NCBI GenBank assembly: GCA_035995165.1
Contig: DASYKU010000096.1
Location: forward strand, 1 to 64,000
Direction of reading: 5' to 3'
DNA from: Mycobacteriales bacterium
Lineage (GTDB): Bacteria; Actinomycetota; Actinomycetes; Mycobacteriales; CADCTP01
DNA length: 64,000 nt
Shown: positions 57,470 to 64,000 of the stretch, piece after piece
How positions within the stretch are numbered: position 1 is the first letter of the stretch
Layout of the letters: the number at the start of each line of letters is the position of its first letter
Program-made: the position numbers and the translations under genes
The notes under the pieces: model-generated
The model's input: the letters and a program-made list of their open reading frames with translations, nothing else
What the model was told of the DNA's origin: nothing
Databases searched by the model: none

Positions 57470-59197
57470 TCAGGAGACCGTCAGCGCCGCGTCGTCGACC
57501 ACGAAGCTGGTCTGCAGCGACGTGTCCTCGGTGCCGCTGAACGAGAGCGTCACGCTGGTGCCGGCCGCGCCGGTCAGGGTGAACGACCGCGCCGTGTAGC
57601 CCGCGGCCTTGTTCAGGTTGGAGAACGTGGCGAGCGTCGTCGCGCCGGCCTTGACGGTCAGCTTGTCGAACGCGGTCGTCGTCGTGGTCTCCGCGGTGTC
57701 GATGTGCAGGAAGAAGGAGAACACCACGCTGGTGCACCCGCTCGGCACCGTCACGGTCTGGGAGAGCGTGTCGGTGTGGGTGGTCCCGTAGCCGTCCAGC
57801 CACGCCTTCCAGGTGCCGGCGTGGGTGGCCTCACCGGCGGCGTTGGTGACGACGCCGGCGGTGGCGGTCCAGGGTGCGGCCGTACCGGTCTCGAAGCCCG
57901 GGTTGCCGATCAGCTGGCCGGCGGTGCAGCCCGGCGGGGGCGGCGGCGGGGTGGTGCCGCCGGCACCGCTGAACGCGGCCACGCCGTTGGGCGTGCCGAG
58001 GCCGGTCGGGCCGTCCCAGCCCACACCCGCGTGGCAGAGGATCGCCGGGGTGCAGGTGCCGTTGCTGCCGGTGGTCACGTCGAACAGGTTCGCCGTGTGC
58101 GACCACGGGAACGAGGCCGGCGAGGAGCCGACGGCCGGGGCGCCGGCCAGCGCGTACACCGACGCGATGATCGGCGAGGACACGCTGGTGCCGCCGTAGA
58201 CGACGAAGCCGGTGGCGCCGAAGGTCTGGAAGACCGCCACGCCGGTGGCCGGGTTGGCGACCGCGGAGACGTCCGCGTTGGCCTTGCGGGTGCACTGGGT
58301 GACCGCGGTCTGCCAGGCCGGCTTGGGCTGGATCGTCGAGCAGCCGCTGCCGGCGCCGGTCCAGGCGGACTCGCTCCAGCCGCGGGCGCTGGTGTCGCGG
58401 GTCAGCGAGGTGCCGCCGACCGCGGTGACGTGCGAGTCGGAGGCCGGGTACTCGACGCCGAAGCCGTCGTCACCGGTGCTCGCCGTGATCGCCACGCCGG
58501 GGTGGTTGTACGCCGAGGACGCCGTGCCGTCGCCGCCGCCGTAGGAGTTGGAGACGAACTTCGCGCCCAGTGCGACCGCCTCGTTCACCGCGGTGCCGAG
58601 GTTGGCGTTCGTCGGCGAGGTGGCCTCGACCAGCAGGATGTGGCAGGACGGGCAGATCGCCGAGACCATGTCGACGTCGAGCGAGATCTCGCCGGCCCAG
58701 CCGGCGTCCGGTGCCGGGAAGGTGGTGCCGCCGGTCTGGTTCACCTTGCGGAAGCAGCCGTTCGCGGTCGTGCACGCGGGCAGCCCGTAGGTCGAGCGGT
58801 ACGTGGCCAGGTCCGACTCCGCGTTGGGGTCGTCCTGGGCGTCCACGATGGCGACGGTCTGGCCGGCACCGCCCGCCCCCAGCTTGTACGCGCTGGCGAG
58901 GTCGGCGGGGCCCAGTCCGGACGGCAGTGCGTTCGGCTGGACGGCGTTCGGGGCCAGGTCCGTACGGAGTAGTGCGTCGCAGTGCGCGACGTTCTTCGCC
59001 GTGGCGGTCGAGCAGACGCGACGGTAGGCAGCGGGGGTGATCTTGGCGGCGGGCTTCGCGGGAACAGTGACCGTGGCGCCGGTGGGCGCGAGGGCACTGC
59101 TGGTAGGTGCGGCGGTGGCCGCGCCCGCGGCGCCCGACCAGGCGATCGTCGCTGCGGCCAGCGCAGCGAGAACGGCCGGTACGGACGGACGGCGCAT
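57470..59197 (-). CDS. Secreted S53 (sedolisin/kumamolisin-like) peptidase with C-terminal adhesion domain
   Basis: A 575-residue exported protein from ATG 59197. The signal peptide is [24 protein letters not shown]. The S53 core has the acidic pair in [12 protein letters not shown] (Glu and Asp of the Ser-Glu-Asp triad) and the serine in [35 protein letters not shown] near the end of the catalytic domain fits the calcium-site region. After a short Pro run, ~145 residues ([19 protein letters not shown]...) form a carbohydrate-binding or P-domain-like beta sandwich. Such enzymes are pepstatin-insensitive acid peptidases. The long propeptide normal for the family looks short here. Confidence 0.88.
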   Translation of the reverse strand: MRRPSVPAVLAALAAATIAWSGAAGAATAAPTSSALAPTGATVTVPAKPAAKITPAAYRRVCSTATAKNVAHCDALLRTDLAPNAVQPNALPSGLGPADLASAYKLGAGGAGQTVAIVDAQDDPNAESDLATYRSTYGLPACTTANGCFRKVNQTGGTTFPAPDAGWAGEISLDVDMVSAICPSCHILLVEATSPTNANLGTAVNEAVALGAKFVSNSYGGGDGTASSAYNHPGVAITASTGDDGFGVEYPASDSHVTAVGGTSLTRDTSARGWSESAWTGAGSGCSTIQPKPAWQTAVTQCTRKANADVSAVANPATGVAVFQTFGATGFVVYGGTSVSSPIIASVYALAGAPAVGSSPASFPWSHTANLFDVTTGSNGTCTPAILCHAGVGWDGPTGLGTPNGVAAFSGAGGTTPPPPPPGCTAGQLIGNPGFETGTAAPWTATAGVVTNAAGEATHAGTWKAWLDGYGTTHTDTLSQTVTVPSGCTSVVFSFFLHIDTAETTTTTAFDKLTVKAGATTLATFSNLNKAAGYTARSFTLTGAAGTSVTLSFSGTEDTSLQTSFVVDDAALTVS

Positions 59198-59353
59198 GCT
59201 TCCTCCTCGGAGGAGAACGGGACACACGCACCGTGACAGATGGCCTACAGATATTTCGCCCATCGGAACGGCTCAGATTACTCAAGAGACAGCCAAATGA
59301 CCGATCCACCACTCCACCACTCGGCCGTATGGGTGACTCCGCCAAAGAGAAGA

Positions 59354-59389
59354 CCCCGCCACCGGCCGGTCGTCCGGCGGGTGGCGGGG
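59354..59389 (-). terminator. Intrinsic terminator after the DUF6918 gene
   Basis: CCCCGCCACC (59354-59363) and GGTGGCGGGG (59380-59389) pair perfectly, with an inner GCCGG/CCGGC stem. Read on the minus strand, the hairpin begins 17 bp after the stop at 59406 and is followed by the T-rich TCTTCTCTTT. Confidence 0.75.
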
Positions 59390-59405
59390 CCTCGGGTGAC
59401 GGAGG

Positions 59406-59852
59406 TCAGGCGGCGTGCCGCTCCACCAGGTCGCCCAGCCGGGGCAGCGACTCGATGACGTTGTCCTGGGCCTTGGGCCGCAGCCGGGAGTACACGGAGG
59501 TGACGGAGCCGCGGCTGGAGCGCTCGGCCCGGCGGTCGGTCACCGCGAGCAGCGACTGCGAGACCTCCTGCGGCCGGCCGGCCAGGTAGGCGCCGAAGCC
59601 GGGCACCGGCTGGGCCCGGTAGGCCGACCAGTACGGCTCCAGCGCGCCGACGAAGTCGTCCATCATGCTGTCGACCGCGTGCCGGATGATGCCGGGCTTG
59701 ACCTTCTTCACGGCGGCGTAGCCGGTCTTGATGAGACCGCCGGACAGGCCGCCCTTCGCGGCGACCTCCTGGTCGACGAAGGTCACCAGGTCGGTCACGA
59801 CCTGGCCGCGGCGGTCGGCATCGAGCAGGCTTGCCTTGAGCGAGTCGGCCAC
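59406..59852 (-). CDS. DUF6918 family protein
   Basis: A 148-residue helical protein from GTG 59852. Signature segments are SLKASLLDADRRGQVVTDLVTFVDQEVAAKGGLSGGLIKTGYAAVKKVKPG at the start, then HAVDSMMDDFVGALEPYW, and DNVIESLPRLGDLVERHAA at the end, as in the actinobacterial DUF6918 family. No signal peptide, no known catalytic motif, function unknown. Monocistronic, ended by a clear terminator, divergent from the LarA-like gene. Confidence 0.8.
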   Translation of the reverse strand: MADSLKASLLDADRRGQVVTDLVTFVDQEVAAKGGLSGGLIKTGYAAVKKVKPGIIRHAVDSMMDDFVGALEPYWSAYRAQPVPGFGAYLAGRPQEVSQSLLAVTDRRAERSSRGSVTSVYSRLRPKAQDNVIESLPRLGDLVERHAA

Positions 59853-59987
59853 GGTGGGGAGATCCTTTTCTGCGCGGGGAGCAGGAACGGATCGCACCGT
59901 ACGGGAGTGTCGCCCCCGGCGTGGGCAAGAGGCCCGGATCGGGGCCGCCCGTTGCGGGGCGTGGCCGTCCCGGAGCACGCTGACCCC

Positions 59988-61280
59988 ATGAAGGTACGGC
60001 TCGCGTACGGCAAGGACGGCCTGGACGTCGAGCTCCCCGACGACGCGGTCGTCGTCGCGCCGGAGCACCGGGCCGCGGCGCCCGACCAGCGTGCGCTGCT
60101 GCGGGCGGCGCTGCGGGACCCGGTCGCCGGCCCGCCGCTGCGGTCGCTGGTCCGCCCCGGCCAGACCGTCGCGATCTCGGCCTGCGACGGCACCCGCCCG
60201 CAGCCGCGGCACCTGATGATCCCGGCCGTGCTGGACGAGCTGGAGGGCATCGTCCGGCCCGAGGACGTCACCGTGCTCGTCGCCACCGGCACCCACCGCG
60301 GCAACACGGCCGCGGAGCTGGCCGAGATGTTCGGCGCGGACACCGTCGAGCGGGTCCGGATCGTCAACCACGACGCGCGCGACGACTCGGGCCTGCAGTG
60401 GCTGGGCACGTACGGGGACGGCGTGCCGGTCTGGCTGAACCGGGAGTGGGTCGCGGCCGACGTCAAGATCACCACCGGTTTCGTCGAGCCGCACTTCTTC
60501 GCCGGGTTCTCCGGCGGCCCGAAGATGATCGCGCCCGGGCTGGCCGGGCTGGAGACCGTGCTGACCCTGCACGACGCCCGCCGGATCGGCTCCCCCGACG
60601 CCCGCTGGGGCATCACGCAGGGCAACCCGGTGCACGACGACATCCGCGCGGTGGCGGCCGGCACCGGCAGCGACTTCTCCCTGGACGTCGTGCTCAACCG
60701 GGACCAGGACATCGTCGCCGCGTTCGGCGGGACGCTGTTCCCGATGCACGCGGCCGCGATCGAGACGGCCCGGTCGGTCGCGATGCGCCCGGTCGAGCGG
60801 CCGTTCGACGTGGTCGTGACGACCAACTCCGGCTTCCCGCTGGACCAGAACCTCTACCAGGCGGTCAAGGGCATGAGCGCGGCCGCCCAGGTGGTGAAGC
60901 CGGGCGGGCTGATCGTGTGCGCGGCCGAGTGCCGGGACGGCTTCCCGGACCACGGGTCGTACCAGGAGGTGCTGTCCTCGGCGGACTCGCCGGAGGCGCT
61001 GCTGGCCGAGATCGGCGGCCGGGAGAAGACGGTGCCGGACCAGTGGCAGGTCCAGGTCCAGGCCAAGATCCAGTCGCTGGCCCGGGTGGTCGTGAAGAGC
61101 GGCTACCTCTCGGCCGGGCAGCTCGCCGCGGCCCACCTCGGCCACACCGACGACGTCGCCGAGACGGTCCGGGCCGCGCTGGCCGAGGCCGGTCCGGACG
61201 CCCGGGTCTGCGTGCTGCCGGAGGGCCCGCAGACCATCCCGTACGTGACCGCGGACGATCATGAGGTCGTGCCCGGCTGA
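59988..61280 (+). CDS. LarA-family (nickel-dependent lactate racemase-like) protein
   Basis: A 430-residue protein from ATG 59988. The LarA layout is visible: ISACDGTRPQP, LVATGTHRGNT with its histidine, FVEPHFFAGFSGGPKMIAPG (metal-ligand histidine and the lysine that tethers the nickel-pincer cofactor) and TLHDARRIGSPDARWGITQGNP. It may racemise or epimerise a 2-hydroxyacid. The cofactor-making genes larB, larC and larE are absent here, so either they lie elsewhere or the protein uses another function within this broad family. Stands alone. Confidence 0.85.
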   Translation: MKVRLAYGKDGLDVELPDDAVVVAPEHRAAAPDQRALLRAALRDPVAGPPLRSLVRPGQTVAISACDGTRPQPRHLMIPAVLDELEGIVRPEDVTVLVATGTHRGNTAAELAEMFGADTVERVRIVNHDARDDSGLQWLGTYGDGVPVWLNREWVAADVKITTGFVEPHFFAGFSGGPKMIAPGLAGLETVLTLHDARRIGSPDARWGITQGNPVHDDIRAVAAGTGSDFSLDVVLNRDQDIVAAFGGTLFPMHAAAIETARSVAMRPVERPFDVVVTTNSGFPLDQNLYQAVKGMSAAAQVVKPGGLIVCAAECRDGFPDHGSYQEVLSSADSPEALLAEIGGREKTVPDQWQVQVQAKIQSLARVVVKSGYLSAGQLAAAHLGHTDDVAETVRAALAEAGPDARVCVLPEGPQTIPYVTADDHEVVPG

Positions 61281-61418
61281 GCGAGTGCGTGTCGCAATGA
61301 ACCACCACGACGCACGCTGCGTAGTCGCGATGTACCCCCAAAGACCACCGATGTGAGCCAGACAGCAGAAGTGGCATGCTTCCGGGGAACCGCGACAGCA
61401 CCCCGGGAGGGCATGGGC

Positions 61419-62225
61419 GTGGATCGACGACCCGCGTGGGCGCCGGCTGAGCTGGACCTGGACCGCCCCAACGCCGCTCGCATGTACGACTACTACCTCG
61501 GCGGATCCCACAACTTCGCGGTCGACCGGGAGCTCGCGGCGAAAGTCCTCGAGGCCTGGCCGGACATGCCCCGCGCCGCCCAGGCCAACCGCGCGTTCCT
61601 GCGCCGGGCCGTCCGGTTCCTGATCGGGCAGGGGGTCCGGCAGTTCCTCGACATCGGCTCCGGCATCCCGACCGTCGGCAACGTGCACGAGGTCGCGCAG
61701 GCCGGGGCGCCGGACGCCAAGGTCGTGTACGTCGACACCGACCCGGTCGCGGTCACCCACAGCCGGGCCATCCTGGCCGGCGACCCGCGGACCGCGGTGG
61801 TCGAGGCCGACGGCCGCGACCCCGGCGTGCTGCTGGCCAACCCGGGCGTCACCGGCCTGCTCGACCTGAGCGAGCCGGTCGGGCTGCTCATGGTCGCGCT
61901 GCTGCACTTCGTCCCGGACGAGACCGACCCGCGCGGCATCCTGGCCGGGTACGCGGCCAAGCTCGCGCCCGGCAGCTGGCTGGCCGTCTCGCACGGCACC
62001 GCCGACGACGCCCCCGAGGTGACGAAGATGGCGGCGCACTACCGGTCGACCGCGACGCCGCTGCGGCCGCGGACGAAGGACGAGCTCGCCGAGGTCCTCG
62101 CCGACGTCGACCTGGTCGAGCCCGGGGTCGAGTTCCTGCCGGCCTGGCGGCCGGACCATCCCGACGACGCCGGAGCCGACGTGACCTGGCCCGGGGCGTA
62201 CGCCGCGGTCGGCCGTCTGACGTGA
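61419..62225 (+). CDS. DUF574 SAM-dependent methyltransferase family protein
   Basis: A 268-residue protein. The DUF574 signature is clear: LDLDRPNAARMYDYYLGGSHNFAVDRELA near the start, then VRQFLDIGSGIPTVGNVHEVAQ as SAM loop, VVYVDTDPVAVTHSRAIL, and LLMVALLHFVPDETDP. GTG 61419 is preferred because GGGAGG lies 8 nt upstream; ATG 61413 is only 2 nt from it. This family is expanded in streptomycetes and relatives and its substrates are unknown. It is coupled to the GGDEF-EAL gene by a GTGA overlap. Confidence 0.85.
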   Translation: MDRRPAWAPAELDLDRPNAARMYDYYLGGSHNFAVDRELAAKVLEAWPDMPRAAQANRAFLRRAVRFLIGQGVRQFLDIGSGIPTVGNVHEVAQAGAPDAKVVYVDTDPVAVTHSRAILAGDPRTAVVEADGRDPGVLLANPGVTGLLDLSEPVGLLMVALLHFVPDETDPRGILAGYAAKLAPGSWLAVSHGTADDAPEVTKMAAHYRSTATPLRPRTKDELAEVLADVDLVEPGVEFLPAWRPDHPDDAGADVTWPGAYAAVGRLT

Positions 62226-63991
62226 CCGCGGCCGCCCGGCCCGGCGAGCCGATCCCGCTGCGCGGGTCCGGCCTGCTGGACTGCGTGCGCGAGCTGGCCA
62301 CCGTCGCCCGGGAGACCAGCTACGTCGCGCTGGACCGGGACGCGCTCAACGACTACCTGCACGGGGTCGTGGCCGAGCTGGTCCGGGCGATGACCGAGGA
62401 GCCGTTCAGCACGGCCTCGGCGTACCAGCTCGGAGGTGAGCTGGTCGCGGCCCACTTCACCGGGCCGGAGATCTCCGGCCGGCTGGTCAAGGTGCTCGGC
62501 ACCCGGCTGCTGCCGGACCTCGGACAGGACTTCGAGCCGTACCGGTCCCGGCTGGCGGCGCTGCTCGGGGCGACCACCACCGGGTACGCCCGGGCGCTGC
62601 GGGACCGGGCCCTGGACGACCAGGAGACGATCGTGCGGGCCTCGCTGGCGGCCCGGACCGAGGCGGAGCGGGCCCTCTGGGAGAGCGAGAACAAGCGCTG
62701 GCACGAGGCCCGGCACGACCCGCTGACCGGGCTGCCGAACCGGCTCGGTCTCGCCGAGGCGCTGACCGGGATCCTCTCCGCCGGCACCGCCGAGGACCGG
62801 GTCGGGCTCTGCCTGCTCGACCTGGACCGGTTCCACGCGCTGAACGACACGCTCGGGCCGGACGCGGCCGACCGGCTGCTGGCCGCGGTCGCCGACCGGC
62901 TGCTCGCGCACGCCGGCGGCCGGCTGCTGGCCCGGCTCGGCGGGGACGAGTTCGCGCTGGTCACCACCGGCCCGGACGACCTGGTCAGCACGGCGCGGTC
63001 GCTGCTGGCGGCGCTGGCCGGGGCACCGCTGCAGGTCGGCCCGACGCCGCTCACGGTCACCGCCAGCGCCGGGCTGATCGAGCGGCCGGTCGGCGAGATC
63101 GACCTGGACGAGCTGCTGCGGTCCGCGGACATCGCGCTGACCTGGGCCAAGGCCGACGGCCGGGACCGGTGGAGCGTCTTCGAGGCCGCCCGCAACAAGG
63201 CCGACACCGCGCGCTGGAGCCTGGCCGCCGAGCTGCCGGCGGCGGTCCGGGACGGCGCGCTGGAGGTGCACTACCAGCCGATGGTCGGGCTGGCCGACGG
63301 TCGGCTGCGGGCGGTCGAGGCGCTGGTGCGCTGGCAGCACCCGCGCCAGGGGCTGCTGCTGCCGGGCAAGTTCATCGCCGCGGCCGAGGAGACCGGTCTG
63401 GTCGTGCCGCTGGGCCGGCAGGTGCTGGCCGCGGCCTGCGCCGAGGCGGCGGAATGGGCGTCGCTGCGCCCGGACGCGCCGCGGGTGTCGGTCAACCTGG
63501 CCGCCGGGCAGATGCACTCCCCCGGGCTGGTCAAGGACGTGCTGGCGATCCTGGCCGAGGCCGGGCTGCCGCCGGACCGGCTGCAGCTGGAGGTGCTGGA
63601 GACCGCGGTCATCCAGCCCGGCGACGACGCGCTGACCACGCTGCGGGAACTGGCCGACGCGGGCATCCGGATCGCGGTCGACGACTTCGGCACCGGCCAG
63701 GCCAACCACTCCTACCTGCGGCGGCTGCCGCTGCACGAGCTCAAGCTCGCGGCCGAGTTCGTCACCGGGCTCGGCGGGCCGGACGGCGACCCGCTCGACC
63801 AGCACCTGGCCGCCAGCCTCATCGACCTCGGCCACACCCTCGGCCTGACCGTCACCGCCGAGGGGGTCGAGACCGCGCACCAGTCCGACTGGCTGCGGGA
63901 CGCCGGCTGCGACACCGCGCAGGGCTGGTTCTACGCCCCGGCGCTCCCGGCCGCGGAGATGCGCGGGCTCGTCACCGACGGTCTTGCCTAG
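62222..63991 (+). CDS. GGDEF-EAL dual-domain cyclic-di-GMP protein
   Basis: A 589-residue cytoplasmic protein. Residues ~1-155 are a helical N-terminal region of unknown role with no recognisable PAS or GAF motif. The GGDEF domain (~160-315) keeps RHDPLTGLPNR and an intact RLGGDEFAL. The EAL domain (~330-585) keeps AVEALVRWQHP, VNLAAGQM, QLEVLETAV, DDFGTGQANHSYL, AEGVET and QGWFYAP. The usual KID motif reads LKLAAEF, keeping Lys but changing what follows. Both synthesis and breakdown of cyclic di-GMP look possible, with phosphodiesterase activity less certain. Co-translated with the DUF574 gene. Its stop is 9 bp from the window edge. Confidence 0.9.
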   Translation: MTAAARPGEPIPLRGSGLLDCVRELATVARETSYVALDRDALNDYLHGVVAELVRAMTEEPFSTASAYQLGGELVAAHFTGPEISGRLVKVLGTRLLPDLGQDFEPYRSRLAALLGATTTGYARALRDRALDDQETIVRASLAARTEAERALWESENKRWHEARHDPLTGLPNRLGLAEALTGILSAGTAEDRVGLCLLDLDRFHALNDTLGPDAADRLLAAVADRLLAHAGGRLLARLGGDEFALVTTGPDDLVSTARSLLAALAGAPLQVGPTPLTVTASAGLIERPVGEIDLDELLRSADIALTWAKADGRDRWSVFEAARNKADTARWSLAAELPAAVRDGALEVHYQPMVGLADGRLRAVEALVRWQHPRQGLLLPGKFIAAAEETGLVVPLGRQVLAAACAEAAEWASLRPDAPRVSVNLAAGQMHSPGLVKDVLAILAEAGLPPDRLQLEVLETAVIQPGDDALTTLRELADAGIRIAVDDFGTGQANHSYLRRLPLHELKLAAEFVTGLGGPDGDPLDQHLAASLIDLGHTLGLTVTAEGVETAHQSDWLRDAGCDTAQGWFYAPALPAAEMRGLVTDGLA

Positions 63992-64000
63992 TCCGCCGGA

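Noticed and set aside
1-64000. tRNA, rRNA, insertion sequences, phage or CRISPR elements
   Set aside because: No transposase or integrase motif, no CCA-ended cloverleaf and no regularly spaced array was recognised on either strand by eye.

Overview
The window is about 64 kb of chromosome from a very high-G+C actinobacterium. Nearly every codon third position is G or C, GTG starts and ATGA/GTGA stop-start overlaps are frequent, and the gene families are actinobacterial (DUF6458, DUF3349, SCO6745 family, DUF574 methyltransferase, DUF6918, ECF42 sigma with a DGPF partner). The order cannot be fixed from sequence alone; Pseudonocardiales, Micromonosporales or Cryptosporangiales would all fit. I found no tRNA, rRNA, CRISPR array, insertion sequence or phage gene.

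Layout. 0-6 kb: end of a short-chain dehydrogenase, an ECF42 sigma/DGPF pair, a DUF6458 membrane protein, a striking array of five small GGACGG/CCGTCC hairpins, a processive family-2 glycosyltransferase and a Gmad2-like membrane protein. 6-10.4 kb: a complete glyoxylate-to-glycerate module (hyi, glxR, gcl), divergent from an IclR regulator, with a readable promoter and operator. 10.4-24.4 kb: mixed metabolism (carboxyltransferase, PEP mutase family, UPF0014 permease, beta-lactamase fold, P450, DUF2278, an orphan sensor, a Tat M28 peptidase, PiT phosphate transporter with a PHO-box-like repeat). 24.4-32.2 kb: S9 peptidase, the cysPTWA sulfate importer and an ATP-dependent DNA ligase.

32.2-44.0 kb is a co-directional catabolic island. 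An aromatic/sulfonate-type ABC importer leads into a UbiD-type decarboxylase, GntR and LysR regulators, an ACMSD-type amidohydrolase, an alpha/beta hydrolase and a three-subunit molybdenum hydroxylase. Two near-identical 18-bp palindromes lie upstream. The order suggests uptake and stepwise breakdown of an unsaturated or heteroaromatic carboxylic acid; the substrate is unknown.

45.5-57 kb holds the second unusual locus. On the minus strand lie a TPR-CHAT caspase-like protein, a PASTA-like lipoprotein and a membrane protein, followed by a GH38 alpha-mannosidase coupled to a parvulin-like protein. Divergent from the CHAT gene is a tightly overlapping operon of a signal-less subtilase, an ECF sigma factor and a 147-residue protein. 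This two-protease plus sigma arrangement is my best candidate for an undescribed system.

57-64 kb: a lipoprotein, a secreted S53 peptidase, DUF6918, a LarA-like protein, a DUF574 methyltransferase and a coupled GGDEF-EAL protein. Scattered through the window is an enriched 13-bp palindrome, GTCCAC(A/T)GTGGAC, mostly inside genes where it encodes Ser-Thr-Val-Asp.
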